DNA of 64,000 bases from Mycobacterium avium subsp. avium (GCF_009741445.1 NZ_CP046507.1:3100001-3164000), one strand, 5' to 3'. Counted from the first letter of the stretch, positions 51,676 to 62,108 are shown. The notes: a model not told the origin generated them from the letters alone. A program made the numbers and translations.

Positions 51676-53454
51676 TTAGGGCCGCTTGCCCTCGGCGACC
51701 TCGTCGGGGTATTCGTCGTAGAACGGCACGTAGCCCTCGTCGCGGCCGGCCAGCACGTACAGCGGGTCCTTGACGTCGGGGCCGTAGCCTTGCTCGCGCA
51801 GCTCCACCTTGCGGCTCTTGAAGGTGGTGGTCTGCTCGATGGAGTCCACCACCCGCACGAACAGCGGCAGCGCGTAGACGGGCAGCTGCTCGTAGACGGT
51901 GCGGGCCAGCGAGCGCCCGTCGAACTCGGCGCCGTCGCGCAGTTTGATCGCGGCCATGCCGGCGCGGCCGCCGGTGCGCGGCACCTCGACCCCGAAGACC
52001 GTGCAGTCCTCCACGGACCCGTCGGAGGCCAGCGCCGCCTCGACCTGCGTGGTGGCCACGTTCTCCCCCTTCCAGCGGAAGGTGTCGCCGAGCCGGTCGA
52101 CGAACGCGGCATGCCCCAGCCCCTGCGGGCTCATCACGTCACCGGTGTTGAACCAGCAGTCGCCGTCGCGAAAAGCGTTGCGCACCAACTTCTTTTCGCT
52201 CGATTCGGGGTCGGTGTAGCCGTCGAAGGGCTGCAGCCGGTTGACGGGGCTGAGCAACAGCCCGGGCTGTCCGGGCGGCACCCGGCGCACCCGGCCGTCG
52301 TCGCCGCGCAGCGGGGCGCCGGTGTCGGGGTCGTACTCGACGTAGGCCAGGGGCAGCGGGAAGATCCCGGTGGACCGGGGCACGTTGAACACGTTGATGA
52401 ACGCGGCGTTGCCCTCGCTGGAGGCGTAGAACTCGCAGACGCGGGCGATCCCGAACCGCTGGGTGAACTCGTCCCAGATCTCGGGGCGCAGGCCGTTGCC
52501 GGCGATCAGCCGCACCCGGTGCGCCCGGTCGGTGGGCTTGGCCGGCTGGTTGAGCAGGTATCGGCACACCTCGCCGATGTAGATGAACGCCGTGGCGTCG
52601 TTGGCGATCACCTCGTCCCAGAACTTCGACGCCGAGAACGACTTGCCCAGCGCCAGCGTCGCCCCCGAGTTGATCACCGACGACAGCGCGACCGTCAGCG
52701 CATTGTTGTGGTACAGCGGCAGGCAGCAGTACAGGGTGTCGGAGCTCTTCAGCCGCAACCCGATCCCGCCGAACGCGGCCAGCGCCTTCAGCCAGCGCAG
52801 GTGCGTCATCACGCTGGCCTTGGGGAATCCCGTGGTGCCCGAGGTGAAGATGTAGAACGCGGTGTCGCGGGCCTGCACCGCCGACGCCGACGCCGGGTTG
52901 GTGGCCGGCGCGCTGACCGCGAAGCGCTCCAGGTCCTCCACGGTCAGGGTCTCGGTGCTGCCCGAGCCGCCGCGCTCGGCCACCGCGCTGACCAGATCGG
53001 TCTCGGCGATGAGCACCTTGGCGTCCAGCAGGCCCAGGCTGTGCGCGAGCACCTCGCCGCGCTGGTGGTAGTTGAGCATGCCGGCGACCGCGCCGCACTT
53101 GACCGCGGCCAGCATGGCCAGCACCGTGTTGGGCGAGTTGCGCAGCATGATGGCGACGACGTCGCCGTGGCCGACGCCGCGGGCGGCCAGCACCGCGGCG
53201 TACCGGTTGGCGGCGGCGTTGGCGTCCCGGTAGGTCAGCTGCTGGTCGCCGAACCGCAGGAAGACCCGGTCGCCGTAGCGGGCGGCCCGATCCTGGAACA
53301 CGGTGCCGATCGACTTGTGCGAGCCGGGCTGGGCCAGCAGCCCGGTCAGCGTGCCGCGTGCGATCACCGGCAGGTCGGCCAGCACGGTCGGCACCCGAGC
53401 TGCGATGTCGGTCAGTTTGACCGCCGTGCGCGCTCCCCCGTCACGATCGGACAC
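51676..53454 (-). CDS. fadD6: Fatty-acid-CoA ligase FadD6
   Basis: A 592-residue ANL-superfamily acyl-CoA synthetase of the very-long-chain/FATP type. ATP loop YIFTSGTTGFPKAS near 205; EFYASSEGNAAF and the DRLGDTFRWKGENVATTQVE core motif in the C-terminal domain. It activates fatty acids as AMP esters and then CoA thioesters. The GTG at 53454 gives the family length; longer in-frame readings would run into the tandem repeat upstream. Confidence 0.94.
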   Translation of the reverse strand: MSDRDGGARTAVKLTDIAARVPTVLADLPVIARGTLTGLLAQPGSHKSIGTVFQDRAARYGDRVFLRFGDQQLTYRDANAAANRYAAVLAARGVGHGDVVAIMLRNSPNTVLAMLAAVKCGAVAGMLNYHQRGEVLAHSLGLLDAKVLIAETDLVSAVAERGGSGSTETLTVEDLERFAVSAPATNPASASAVQARDTAFYIFTSGTTGFPKASVMTHLRWLKALAAFGGIGLRLKSSDTLYCCLPLYHNNALTVALSSVINSGATLALGKSFSASKFWDEVIANDATAFIYIGEVCRYLLNQPAKPTDRAHRVRLIAGNGLRPEIWDEFTQRFGIARVCEFYASSEGNAAFINVFNVPRSTGIFPLPLAYVEYDPDTGAPLRGDDGRVRRVPPGQPGLLLSPVNRLQPFDGYTDPESSEKKLVRNAFRDGDCWFNTGDVMSPQGLGHAAFVDRLGDTFRWKGENVATTQVEAALASDGSVEDCTVFGVEVPRTGGRAGMAAIKLRDGAEFDGRSLARTVYEQLPVYALPLFVRVVDSIEQTTTFKSRKVELREQGYGPDVKDPLYVLAGRDEGYVPFYDEYPDEVAEGKRP

Positions 53455-53472
53455 CTGATCCCCTCGATTCTG

Positions 53473-53540
53473 TAGGAACTCGATCTCGTAGGAACTCGAT
53501 CTTTTAGGAACTCGATCTTGTAGGAACTCGATCTTGTAGG
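53473..53540. repeat. 16-bp tandem repeat upstream of fadD6
   Basis: Four full units of TAGGAACTCGATCTTG-type sequence (53473-53488, 53489-53504, 53505-53520, 53521-53536), with changes only at the last three bases. A partial unit follows, and another precedes at about 53463. The unit is AT-rich for this genome. It falls 19-85 nt upstream of the fadD6 start and therefore in its promoter or leader. Confidence 0.9.
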
Positions 53541-53596
53541 AAAAAGAAGGCAAGCTCGGCGGACAGCCTAGCCGGGCGGCGGCGCGGTCGTCGGGC

Positions 53597-54160
53597 TCAG
53601 CCGGGCGCGCACGCCTCCAACGCGGCACCCACCTTGTCGACCAGGACCACCCGGTCCATCGCCGCCTGGGTGATGTAGCCGCTGTCCAGCAATCCGGACA
53701 GCCACAGCCACAGCCCCTCGTAGTGGCCGATCGGGTCCAGCAGCACGATGGGTTTGGCGTGCAGCCCGAGAAACCCCGTCGTCCACGCGTCCAACACCTC
53801 GTCGAGGGTGCCGATGCCGCCGGGCAACGCGATGAACGCGTCGGCGCGGTCCTCCATGATCTGTTTGCGCTCGTGCAGGGTGTCGCTGACGATCAGCTCG
53901 TCGGCGTCGGCGTCGGCGATCTCGCGGCGCATCAGCACCGTGGGGATCACACCGACGGTCCGCCCGCCGCGGGCCCGGGCCGCGCTGGCCACCGCGCCCA
54001 TCGCCGACACCCGGCCGCCGCCCCACACCAGCGTCCAGCCCCGCTCGGCGATCGCCTCGCCGAGTTCCGCAGCGACACCGAGCAATTCGGGATGCTGCGG
54101 GCCGGACGCGCAGTACACGCACACCGCCCACGCGGCCGACGAATCGCGTTCTGCGGGCAT
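53597..54160 (-). CDS. LOG-family phosphoribohydrolase (Rv1205-like)
   Basis: A 187-residue Rossmann-like enzyme with the family motif PGGIGTLDE at 113-121 and an AMP-site GGGR near 47. LOG proteins release free cytokinin or adenine-type bases from ribosyl monophosphates; the M. tuberculosis homologue makes cytokinins (established knowledge). TACGTT (54169-54174, minus strand) ends 8 nt before the ATG, so a leaderless transcript is likely. It precedes fadD6 by 142 nt. Confidence 0.92.
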   Translation of the reverse strand: MPAERDSSAAWAVCVYCASGPQHPELLGVAAELGEAIAERGWTLVWGGGRVSAMGAVASAARARGGRTVGVIPTVLMRREIADADADELIVSDTLHERKQIMEDRADAFIALPGGIGTLDEVLDAWTTGFLGLHAKPIVLLDPIGHYEGLWLWLSGLLDSGYITQAAMDRVVLVDKVGAALEACAPG

Positions 54161-54168
54161 ATCCGACA

Positions 54169-54174
54169 AACGTA
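54169..54174 (-). promoter_or_regulatory. -10 box for the LOG gene
   Basis: Minus-strand TACGTT is 8 nt from the ATG at 54160; no Shine-Dalgarno. Confidence 0.5.
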
Positions 54175-54236
54175 GACCAACCCCGCGCGGCCCGTCATAT
54201 CTGGGGCTTTCGCCGTGGCGGCGGGCCCGCGCGCCA

Positions 54237-54242
54237 TAAAAT
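54237..54242 (+). promoter_or_regulatory. -10 box for the STAND ATPase gene
   Basis: TAAAAT ends 6 nt before the GTG at 54249; a leaderless start is likely. Confidence 0.5.
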
Positions 54243-54248
54243 CCGGCC

Positions 54249-56387
54249 GTGCCGATTCGATGGAACGTCCCCCGACAGGCGACGGCCGCCGAGCGGCTGG
54301 ACGCGGCGTTGGCCGACACCGCCGCCGCGGCCGGGGCGGTGGTCCTGGGCCCCGACGGCATCGGCAAATCCACCTTGGCGCGGGTGGCCGCCGAGCGGTT
54401 CGCCGCCGCGCACCCCGGCACCCGGGTCCGCTGGGTGACCGGCACGCCGACCGAACGCGCGGTCCCGTTCGGGGCGTTCAGCCACCTGGTGCGGATCGCC
54501 GAGATCGGCAAGCCGGCCGCGCTGCTGCGGGCCGCCCGGGCCTCACTCGGCGACGCCGGCCTGCTGCTGGTCGTCGACGACGCCCACCAGCTGGACGTGC
54601 TGTCGGCCACCCTGGTGTACCAGCTGGCCCGCGCCGGCGCGGCGCGGCTGATCGTCACCGCCCGCGCCGACGGCGCCCCGGACGCCATCGCGGCGCTGTG
54701 GGACGACGGCCTGCTCACCCGGATCGACGTCGAGGCGCCCGATGCCCCGACCTCGCCGGGCGAGATCGACGCCTTCCTCGCCGAGCTGACGCCGCCGGCG
54801 CGCGCGGTGCTGGAATACCTGGCCGTCGCCGAGCCGCTGTCGGTCACCGACCTGAACGCGCTCGCCGGTGACGGCGCGGTGGCCGAGGCGCAACGGTGGG
54901 GCGCGGCGGAGACCCGGATGCGCGGCGGGACGTCCGACGACCCGGTGGTGTACACCGCGCACCCGCTGTTCGCCGAGCGGGTGCGGGCCGCGCTGGACCC
55001 CGACGATGCCCGGCAACGACGCACCGAGCTGGTCACCGTGCTGGCGCGACATCCGTCCGACCGGCTCAGCGACCGGCTGCGGCTGGTGTCGCTGGCGCTG
55101 GACAGCGACGCGCCGCCGCGGGCCGCCGACGTCGTCGACGCCGCGCGGCAGGCGCTGCGGCTGGGCGACCTGGCGCTGGGTGAACGGCTGGCCCGCGCCG
55201 CCCTGCGGCGCTCCGGCGGCCTGGCGGCGCGGCTGGCGCTGGCGCATGCGCTGGGCTGGCAGGGCCGCGGCCGGGAGGCCGACGCGCTGCTGGCCGAGGT
55301 CGACTCCACCGGCTTGACCGAGGCGGCGCTGATGGACTGGGCCCTGCTGCGGGCGGCGAACCAGTTCTGGATGCTCAGCGAGCCGGAGCGGGCCACCGCC
55401 TTCCTGCGCACGGTCCGCAACCGCGTCGCGGACCCCGGCCCGCGCACCACCCTGGACGCGCTCAGCGCCACCTTCGCGATGAACACGGGCAACGTCGGGC
55501 ACGCCGTCAAGGTCGCCGGCGAGGTGCTCGGCTCGCCCGCCGCCGACGACCAGGCGGTGGCCTGGGCGGGCAGCGCGGCCGCGTTGTGCGCGGCGCGGCA
55601 GGGGCGGTTCGACGACGTCGAGCCGTTGGCGCGGCGCGCGTTGGCCGCCGAACATCCCGGGCTGCTGCGCTTCACCATCGGGCTGGCGCAGACCACCACG
55701 CTGTTGCTGGCGGGCCGGCTCGAGCAGGCCCGCGAACTCGCGCAGCAGTTCACCGATTTCGCCGAGCTGCAGCAGCCGGGTCGCGCGATCGGCGAGGTGC
55801 TGGTGGCGCACGTGCTGCTCACCGAGGGCGAATTCGCTTCTGCGGCAGCGTTATTGGGTCCAGCCGCGGCCACCTTGGAGCGCACCGGTTACTCGTGGGG
55901 GCCGTTGTCGCTGACCCTGCTGGCCACCGCGCTGGCCCAGCTGGGCGACACCGCCGCCACGGCGAAGGCGTTGAGCCGGGCCGAAACCCGGCACGGCACC
56001 AAGTCGGCGCTGTTCGCGCCCGAGCTCGGGGTGGCGCGGGCGCATCGGCTGGCCCTGATGCGTGACGCCCACGGCGCGGTGGCCGCCGCGCGCGATGCCG
56101 CCCGGATGGCCGAGCGCGGCGGCCAGCGGGCGGTGGCGGCGCGGGTCTGGCATGAGGCGGTGCGGCTCGGCGACACCCGAGCGGCCGAGCCGTTGGCCCG
56201 GTTGTGCGACGAGATCGACTGCGCCGCAGCGAGAATCGCATTGGCCCACGCGCGGGCGCTGGCGGCCGGCGACGAAGCGGCGCTGCTGGCGGTGTCGGAG
56301 GAGCTGACGTCGATCGGGATGCGCGCCGCGGCCGCGGACGCCGCCGCGCAGGCGCGCCGGGGCGCGGCGGCTCAGCCGCTCAGGTAA
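54249..56387 (+). CDS. MalT/LuxR-like STAND ATPase lacking a DNA-binding domain (Rv1204c-like)
   Basis: A 712-residue protein. Walker [10 protein letters not shown] at 34-42, Walker [10 protein letters not shown] near 105-112, sensor-like [13 protein letters not shown], a winged-helix-like part about 170-230, then some 450 residues of Ala/Leu-rich helical repeats (TPR-like). The usual C-terminal LuxR helix-turn-helix is absent: the chain ends [13 protein letters not shown]. It probably acts as a signal-transduction ATPase through protein contacts. The last 16 nt overlap the 3' end of dapE. Confidence 0.83.
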   Translation: MPIRWNVPRQATAAERLDAALADTAAAAGAVVLGPDGIGKSTLARVAAERFAAAHPGTRVRWVTGTPTERAVPFGAFSHLVRIAEIGKPAALLRAARASLGDAGLLLVVDDAHQLDVLSATLVYQLARAGAARLIVTARADGAPDAIAALWDDGLLTRIDVEAPDAPTSPGEIDAFLAELTPPARAVLEYLAVAEPLSVTDLNALAGDGAVAEAQRWGAAETRMRGGTSDDPVVYTAHPLFAERVRAALDPDDARQRRTELVTVLARHPSDRLSDRLRLVSLALDSDAPPRAADVVDAARQALRLGDLALGERLARAALRRSGGLAARLALAHALGWQGRGREADALLAEVDSTGLTEAALMDWALLRAANQFWMLSEPERATAFLRTVRNRVADPGPRTTLDALSATFAMNTGNVGHAVKVAGEVLGSPAADDQAVAWAGSAAALCAARQGRFDDVEPLARRALAAEHPGLLRFTIGLAQTTTLLLAGRLEQARELAQQFTDFAELQQPGRAIGEVLVAHVLLTEGEFASAAALLGPAAATLERTGYSWGPLSLTLLATALAQLGDTAATAKALSRAETRHGTKSALFAPELGVARAHRLALMRDAHGAVAAARDAARMAERGGQRAVAARVWHEAVRLGDTRAAEPLARLCDEIDCAAARIALAHARALAAGDEAALLAVSEELTSIGMRAAAADAAAQARRGAAAQPLR

Positions 56388-57436
56388 CCGCGCAGCAGGT
56401 CCGCCGCGGCGGTGATGGCGGCGACCGCCACCCGTTCGTCGCGCCGGTGCGCGAGGTTGGGATCCCCGGGGCCGAAGTTGAGCGCCGGTATGCCCAGCGC
56501 GGCGAAGCGCGCCACGTCGGTCCAGCCGTATTTGGCCCTAACCCGGCCGCCGGCCGCCTCGACCAGTGCCTTGGCGGCGGGCTGGGACAGCCCGGGCAGC
56601 GCGCCCGCGGCGGCGTCGGTCTGTTCGATGCGCACGTCGAGGCCGTCGAGCACGTCGCGCACATGCTGCAGCGCCTCGGCCGGCGACCGGTCGGGGGCGA
56701 AGCGGAAGTTGACCGTCACCGCCGCCGCGTCCGGAATGACGTTGCCCGCCACCCCGCCGTCGATCCGCACCGCCGACAGGCCCTCACGGTAGGTGCAGCC
56801 GTCGATCTCGACGCTGCGGGCCTGATAGCCGGCCAGCCGCTGCAGCACGGCGCCCAGTTTGTGAATGGCGTTGTCGCCCAACCAGGATCGTGCCGAATGG
56901 GCGCGGGTTCCGGTGGCGCTGACCACCACCCGCAGCGTGCCCTGGCAGCCGGCCTCGATGTAGCCGCCGGTGGGCTCGCCCAGGATCGCGACGTCGGCGG
57001 ACAGCCAGTCCGGCAGCTCGCGCTGGATGCGACCCAATCCGTTTGCGGCGGCGTCGATTTCCTCGCAGTCGTACATGACCAGCGTCAGATCGTGCGCCGG
57101 GTCGGCGACGGTGGCGGCCAGATGCAGGAAGACGGCATCCCCGGATTTCATGTCCGCCGTGCCGCAGCCGTACAGGTCGCCGTCCTCGCGGCGACTGGGC
57201 AGGTTCCCGGCGACCGGCACGGTGTCCAGGTGCCCGGCCAGCAGCACCCGCGACGGCCGCCCGCGGTCGGTGCGGGCCAGCACGGCGTTGCCGTTGCGCA
57301 CGATCTCGAAACCGGACGTCTGGGACCGCAGCGCGGCCTCGACCTCGTCGGCCAGCCGCGCCTCGTCGCGCGATTCGCTGGGGATGTCCACCAGCGCCGC
57401 GGTCAGCGCAACCGGGTCCCCGGTCAAGTCCAGCAC
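56372..57436 (-). CDS. dapE: Succinyl-diaminopimelate desuccinylase
   Basis: A 354-residue M20-family dizinc hydrolase of lysine/meso-diaminopimelate synthesis. Metal and catalytic residues: His69 and Asp71 (AGHLDTV), Asp95 (GTADMKSGD), Glu125-Glu126 (YDCEE). The dimerisation domain is about 175-285. The GTG start has TACCCT 6 nt upstream (57443-57448). It acts two steps after DapD, whose gene lies 2.4 kb away on the other strand; a PPE/PE pair separates them. Confidence 0.95.
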   Translation of the reverse strand: MLDLTGDPVALTAALVDIPSESRDEARLADEVEAALRSQTSGFEIVRNGNAVLARTDRGRPSRVLLAGHLDTVPVAGNLPSRREDGDLYGCGTADMKSGDAVFLHLAATVADPAHDLTLVMYDCEEIDAAANGLGRIQRELPDWLSADVAILGEPTGGYIEAGCQGTLRVVVSATGTRAHSARSWLGDNAIHKLGAVLQRLAGYQARSVEIDGCTYREGLSAVRIDGGVAGNVIPDAAAVTVNFRFAPDRSPAEALQHVRDVLDGLDVRIEQTDAAAGALPGLSQPAAKALVEAAGGRVRAKYGWTDVARFAALGIPALNFGPGDPNLAHRRDERVAVAAITAAADLLRGYLSG

Positions 57437-57442
57437 GCTCCC

Positions 57443-57448
57443 AGGGTA
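57443..57448 (-). promoter_or_regulatory. -10 box for dapE
   Basis: Minus-strand TACCCT, 6 nt before the GTG at 57436; leaderless start is likely, although GGGAGC between them could serve as a weak ribosome-binding site. Confidence 0.5.
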
Positions 57449-57485
57449 GTGGCTGGACCCTGGCCGCGATGCCCCGCGCCGCCGG

Positions 57486-58637
57486 TCAGACCGGCAACCG
57501 GGTGGGCATCACCTTGGGTTTGACGCCGTACCGCGGCCCCATGCCGTAGCCGCCGCGCCCGGCCGAGGCCACCGCCGGCATGCCGGTGGCCCAAGCGGTG
57601 TGCGGCTCCTCGGCGGGGCTGGCCCACTCGGTGGCGCCGACGGTCGTCGCGGCGGGCTCCGGTGTGGGCGCGGACCACGTTGCCGGCGTTGACAATTCGC
57701 CGACCGTGGCGGCCGAGCCCATGCTGGCCAGCACCGGCGCGGCGCCCACACCCGCGGTGGCGGGGGCCGCGGCACCGACCAGCGCGCCGCCGCCGACCGC
57801 TCCGCCCACCTCACCGGCCACCCCGGCCGCCGCGGCGGTGTCGAGGGTGTGGTTGTAGAGGATGTTGGACACGATGGTGTTGAACACGTTCCAGGACACC
57901 ACGTCGAAGCCGGCGTTGCCGACGTTGTTCACCACCGGGTTGCCCAGCAGGTTGTCCAGCGCGCTCAGCCCCGGCGGGTCCGCCGGCGCCGCCAGCGTGC
58001 GCACCACGTTGGGCACGTTGGCGACGGTCCCCTGCAGCCCGCTGGTCTGCGCGCTGGTGGCGGTCGCCCCGGAGACGGCGGCGGCCTGGGCGCCCAGCCC
58101 GCCGGGTTGGTTGGTGGGCGCCGGCGAGGTCAGCGGGCTGAGCTTGCCCGCGGTCGCCGACGAGGCAGCGTAGCCGTACATGGCGGCCGCGTCCTGGGCC
58201 CACATCTCCCCGTATTGCGCCTCGGTGGCCGCGATCGCCGCGGCGTTCTGCCCCAGCACGTTGCTCGCGATCAACGCCGCCAGCTGGGCGCGGTTGGCCG
58301 CGACCAGCGCCGGCGGCACCGTCATGGCGAAGGCGGTCTCGTAGGCGGCCGCCGAGGCCATGGCCTGGGCGGCCGCCTGCTGCAGCTGCCCGGCGGTGGT
58401 GTGCATCCACTGCACATACGGCTGGACGGCGGTGACCATCGCGGCCGCCGAGGGGCCCATCCACTCCTCGCCGGTCAGGTTCGCGATCGCCGACTGGGTG
58501 GCCGCGGCGGTGGTGCTCAACTCGTCGGCCAGGTTGCTGAACGCCGCCGCGGCGGCCATCATCGGCGCGGCGCCCGCCCCGGTGTACATGCGGGTGGAGT
58601 TGACCTCCGGGGGGAGTGCTCCGAAGTCGAAAGTCAT
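57486..58637 (-). CDS. PPE-family protein, SVP-like subgroup
   Basis: A 383-residue type VII (ESX) substrate-type protein. N-terminal [16 protein letters not shown] with the PPE motif at 9-11, and the WxG of helix-turn-helix type at Trp59 (EEWMG). The PPE helical domain is about 1-175. The C-terminal part has the SVP-type motif GELSTPATW near 312-321 and ends [26 protein letters not shown] precedes the ATG. It follows the PE gene by 25 nt, so the two products probably form a secreted heterodimer. Confidence 0.92.
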   Translation of the reverse strand: MTFDFGALPPEVNSTRMYTGAGAAPMMAAAAAFSNLADELSTTAAATQSAIANLTGEEWMGPSAAAMVTAVQPYVQWMHTTAGQLQQAAAQAMASAAAYETAFAMTVPPALVAANRAQLAALIASNVLGQNAAAIAATEAQYGEMWAQDAAAMYGYAASSATAGKLSPLTSPAPTNQPGGLGAQAAAVSGATATSAQTSGLQGTVANVPNVVRTLAAPADPPGLSALDNLLGNPVVNNVGNAGFDVVSWNVFNTIVSNILYNHTLDTAAAAGVAGEVGGAVGGGALVGAAAPATAGVGAAPVLASMGSAATVGELSTPATWSAPTPEPAATTVGATEWASPAEEPHTAWATGMPAVASAGRGGYGMGPRYGVKPKVMPTRLPV

Positions 58638-58662
58638 TGTCTCGCTCCTGTTCTGGGGTGCT

Positions 58663-59499
58663 CTAGATGGCGGGCTTGGGCATGACGGTGGGCTTGACGC
58701 CGTAGCGCGGGGCGCCCAGGCCGTAACCGCCGCGGCCGGCGGTGGCCATCGAGGGCACCCCGCCCGGCACCGCGGTCACCGGGGCGGTGTCGGGCGCGGC
58801 GCTGGTGAAGCCGGCGCCGACCAGCTGCGCCGGGGTGGCGTTGGCCGCCGGGGCGACGCCGCCCGGCGCCCAGCTCGGCGGCACCGACAGGCCGCCGATC
58901 GAGGGCCCGCGGCCCATGCTGGCCAGCACCGGGGCGCCGGCCGCGGCGGCGGGCGCCGCCGGCGCGGGCGGGCCGGCCGTCGTCGCCGCGGTGAGTCCGG
59001 GGTTGAAATTCGGGATCCCCGCGGCACCGGGCACCGGGGCGAATTGCCCCTCGCCCAGGGTGATGAAGTCCGACGCGGCCGCGCCGACGTTCTGCGCCCA
59101 GCCGATGGAGGTGCCCAGGCTGGTGGTCCCCGCGGGCGGCGGGTCGGCCGCCGGTGCGGCGTTGGGGATCACGTTGGGCGCCAACCCCTGCAACGCCGCG
59201 GCGCTGGTGTTCACCCGGTTGGCGGCCTCGGTCGCGCCGTACGAATCGGCGTTGGTGTCCAGGTTTTGCACCAGCGTCTGGTGAATCGCCTTGGCCTGGG
59301 CGCTGACCTGCTGGTACCAGGTGCCGTAGGCGGAGAACTGGGCGGCCTGCAGTGCGGACACCTCGTCGGCGGCTGCCGGCGCGATGCTGGTGGTGGGCGC
59401 GGCGGCCGCCGCGTTCTGAGCATCCATCGACGAGCCGAGGCCTTCGAGCATGCTGGCCACGGCCAGCAGCGCCTCGGGCCGGGTGGTGACAAAGGACAT
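58663..59499 (-). CDS. PE-family protein with PPE-SVP-like tail
   Basis: A 278-residue ESX substrate. PE domain about 1-100 ([22 protein letters not shown]) with the YxxxE secretion motif at Tyr87-Glu91. The remaining 178 residues carry [21 protein letters not shown] (about 190-210; given in two parts as PVLASMG and GGLSVPPSW) and the C-terminal [21 protein letters not shown], both also seen in the neighbouring PPE protein. AGGAG precedes the ATG. First gene of the PE-PPE operon. Confidence 0.9.
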   Translation of the reverse strand: MSFVTTRPEALLAVASMLEGLGSSMDAQNAAAAAPTTSIAPAAADEVSALQAAQFSAYGTWYQQVSAQAKAIHQTLVQNLDTNADSYGATEAANRVNTSAAALQGLAPNVIPNAAPAADPPPAGTTSLGTSIGWAQNVGAAASDFITLGEGQFAPVPGAAGIPNFNPGLTAATTAGPPAPAAPAAAAGAPVLASMGRGPSIGGLSVPPSWAPGGVAPAANATPAQLVGAGFTSAAPDTAPVTAVPGGVPSMATAGRGGYGLGAPRYGVKPTVMPKPAI

Positions 59500-59818
59500 G
59501 ATGTTCTCCTTCTCTCGACGAGCCGGCCCCGTTGCGGGCCCGCGACCGTGACTCCCCCGCCAGGCCCAGGACATGACCGGCCGATCCACGGGACCGAGGT
59601 ACCCCGAAACGGCCGAGTTCACGCGGTTGACCTGGCACGACGACGGACCGGACGCACACCGTGCGGTGCCGGTGCCGCGACGTCGCTCAATTACCTTGCA
59701 CCGGTGAGCTTTTGACGCCGGTGTAGGCGCGCCGGGCCGGACCGCGACCGCACGGCCGGCCGCGACCGCCGCCGGGGCGGGCGGATTCGGGTGCGGCCCG
59801 GGAAGTAACCTGACCGCC
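59500..59818. other. PE-dapD intergenic region (319 nt)
   Basis: Divergent control region. On the right, TAACCT at 59806-59811 is the dapD -10 box. On the left, AGGAG at about 59506-59510 (minus strand) is the PE ribosome-binding site. No hairpin, repeat or ORF of likely coding value was found between; a TAATTG on the minus strand near 59690 is a weak promoter candidate for the PE gene. Confidence 0.6.
59806..59811 (+). promoter_or_regulatory. -10 box for leaderless dapD
   Basis: TAACCT ends 7 nt before the GTG at 59819; no Shine-Dalgarno. Confidence 0.55.
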
Positions 59819-60772
59819 GTGACAACAGCAGCAGGTGCCGCAGGAGTAGGCCTGGCAACGCTGGCCGCCGACGGATCGATCCTCGACACATGGTTTCCCG
59901 CACCGGAACTGACCGGGCCGGGCACCAGCGGCACGTCGCGGCTCGCGCTGTCCGACGTCCCGCCCGAGCTGACCGCGCTGATCGGCCGCGACGACGACCG
60001 CGGCACCGAGACCGTCGCGGTGCGCACGGTGATCGGCTCGCTGGACGACGTGGCCGCCGACGCCTACGACGCCTACCTGCGGTTGCATCTACTGTCGCAC
60101 CGGCTGGTGGCGCCGCACGGGCTGAACGCCGGCGGCTTGTTCGGGGTATTGACCAATGTGGTGTGGACCAATCGCGGACCGTGCGCCATCGAGGGATTCG
60201 AGGCGGTCCGGGCCCGGCTGCGCCGGCACGGGCCGGTGACCGTCTACGGCGTCGACAAGTTCCCGCGGATGGTCGACTACGTGCTGCCGACCGGGGTGCG
60301 CATCGCCGACGCCGACCGGGTGCGGCTCGGCGCACACCTGGCGCCGGGGACGACGGTGATGCACGAGGGCTTCGTCAACTACAACGCCGGCACGCTGGGC
60401 GCCTCCATGGTGGAGGGCCGCATCTCGGCGGGCGTGGTGGTGGGCGACGGCTCCGACATCGGCGGCGGGGCCTCGATCATGGGCACGCTGTCCGGCGGCG
60501 GCACCGAGGTCATCTCGATCGGCAAGCGGTGCCTGCTGGGCGCCAATGCGGGCCTGGGCATTTCACTGGGTGACGACTGCGTCGTGGAAGCGGGCCTGTA
60601 CGTCACCGCGGGCACCAAGGTCATCACGCCCGAGGGCAAGCAGCTGAAGGCCCGCGAGCTGTCCGGCGGCAACAACCTGTTGTTCCGGCGCAATTCGCTG
60701 ACCGGGGCGGTGGAGGTGGTGGCCCGCGGCGGCACCGGCATCACCCTCAACGAGGACCTGCACGCCAACTGA
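59819..60772 (+). CDS. dapD: Tetrahydrodipicolinate N-succinyltransferase
   Basis: A 317-residue trimeric acyltransferase that adds succinyl from succinyl-CoA to tetrahydrodipicolinate in the lysine/diaminopimelate pathway. The C-terminal left-handed beta-helix has [36 protein letters not shown] and [14 protein letters not shown]. Length equals the M. tuberculosis enzyme. A TAACCT box places the transcript start at the GTG. Confidence 0.97.
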   Translation: MTTAAGAAGVGLATLAADGSILDTWFPAPELTGPGTSGTSRLALSDVPPELTALIGRDDDRGTETVAVRTVIGSLDDVAADAYDAYLRLHLLSHRLVAPHGLNAGGLFGVLTNVVWTNRGPCAIEGFEAVRARLRRHGPVTVYGVDKFPRMVDYVLPTGVRIADADRVRLGAHLAPGTTVMHEGFVNYNAGTLGASMVEGRISAGVVVGDGSDIGGGASIMGTLSGGGTEVISIGKRCLLGANAGLGISLGDDCVVEAGLYVTAGTKVITPEGKQLKARELSGGNNLLFRRNSLTGAVEVVARGGTGITLNEDLHAN

Positions 60773-60773
60773 A

Positions 60774-62108
60774 CTAGCGGGCGGCGACCTTCTCGGCGGC
60801 CGCGGCGGCGTCCAGCGCGGCCCCGCGGGTTTCGGGCAGCAGATACACGGACACGAAACTGGCCAGCACCAGGGAGGCCATCATGAGCCCGATCGCCCAG
60901 CTGCCGTAGGTCGCCAGCAGCGTGCCGGCCAGCAGCGGCGGCACGGCGGCGCCGACGATGCCGGCCAGGTTCATCGCCACCGCCGCGCCGCTGTAGCGGT
61001 AGCGGGTGGCGAACAGCTCGGGAACGAAGGCGGCGGTGGGGCCGTTGGCCACCGCCGCGGTGCCGAACATGCCCAGCACGGCGACGACGTAGCAGACGGG
61101 TCGGCCGGTGTCGATCAGCGGGATGACCACGAACGCCCACGGCAGGCACGCGACCAGGCCCCACAGCATCACCCGGCGGCGCCCGACCCGGTCGGAGATC
61201 CACGCCGAGCAGGCCACGCACGCCATGCTGGTGAGCCCGCCCAGCGCGCCGATGCCCCAGATGAAGCTGCGCGAGTACCCGAGATGGTTGTGGGCGTACA
61301 TCACCAGGAACGTGTTGCCCAGGTAGATGAAGCCCATGCCGCCCACGAAGCTGCCCGCAACCAGGATGATCTCGCGTCGCTGCAACCGCAGCAGTTCGGT
61401 CAGCGGCGCCTTGGGCACCAGGTGGCGGGCCTTCTCCTCGACGAAGATCGGCGTCTCGTCGATGTTGAGCCGCACGTACAGGGCGATGCCGATCAACCCG
61501 CTGCTGATCAGGAAGGGCACCCGCCAGCCCCAGTGCATGAACGCCGGGCTGTGCTCGCCCATGGTGAGGTTGACGGCGAGGAAGGTCAGGCTGGCCAGGA
61601 TCCCGGCGGTGCCCCCGCCGAGCAGGGTGAACATCCCGTACCAGCCGCGCCGGTCGGTCGGGGCGTACTCGGCGCTCAGCAGCACCGAGCCGGCCCATTC
61701 GGCGCCGACCGCGAACCCCTGCAGCAACCGCAGCACGGTGAGGAGCAGGGGCGCGGCGATGCCGATCGACGCGGTGCTGGGCACCAGGCCGACGCTCACG
61801 GTCGAGGCGCCCATGATGAGCAGGGTGGCGACCAGGGTCTTCTTGCGGCCCAGCCGGTCCCCGAAGTAGCCGAAGACGGCGGCGCCCAGCGGACGGGACA
61901 AAAAGGCCGTCGCGAAGGTCGCCATCGAGGCGATGGTGGCGACCGTCGGGCCGAGCCGCGGGAAGAACACCGCGGGAAACACCAGCGCCGCCGCGGTCCC
62001 GTAGATCAGGAAGTCGTAGAACTCGATGGCCGAACCCACCAGGCAGGCGGCCGCTATCCGCCGCATGGGCGTGCCGGGCGTGGTGGCGCGCGCGGACGGC
62101 TCACCCAT
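60774..62108 (-). CDS. MFS transporter, metabolite:H+ symporter (MHS) family (Rv1200-like)
   Basis: A 444-residue, 12-helix membrane protein similar to shikimate/proline-betaine symporters. MHS marks: ACLVGSAIEFYDFLIYGTAA in helix 1, GYFGDRLGRKKTL between helices 2 and 3, RLLQGFAVGAEWAGSVLL in helix 4/5. The substrate is unknown; organic acids or betaines are typical. Its stop lies 1 nt from the dapD stop (convergent). It is upstream of no close partner on the same strand except fadD36, 118 nt away. Confidence 0.9.
   Translation of the reverse strand: MGEPSARATTPGTPMRRIAAACLVGSAIEFYDFLIYGTAAALVFPAVFFPRLGPTVATIASMATFATAFLSRPLGAAVFGYFGDRLGRKKTLVATLLIMGASTVSVGLVPSTASIGIAAPLLLTVLRLLQGFAVGAEWAGSVLLSAEYAPTDRRGWYGMFTLLGGGTAGILASLTFLAVNLTMGEHSPAFMHWGWRVPFLISSGLIGIALYVRLNIDETPIFVEEKARHLVPKAPLTELLRLQRREIILVAGSFVGGMGFIYLGNTFLVMYAHNHLGYSRSFIWGIGALGGLTSMACVACSAWISDRVGRRRVMLWGLVACLPWAFVVIPLIDTGRPVCYVVAVLGMFGTAAVANGPTAAFVPELFATRYRYSGAAVAMNLAGIVGAAVPPLLAGTLLATYGSWAIGLMMASLVLASFVSVYLLPETRGAALDAAAAAEKVAAR

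Noticed and set aside
53597-55885. LOG gene read as a 762-codon protein with a long N-terminal extension
   Set aside because: The added part is antisense to the STAND ATPase and Ser/Arg/Ala-rich; the LOG domain has its own ATG at 54160 with a good -10 box.
59500-59818. Insertion sequence or remnant near the PE/PPE pair
   Set aside because: No transposase fragment, terminal inverted repeats or target duplication could be found.
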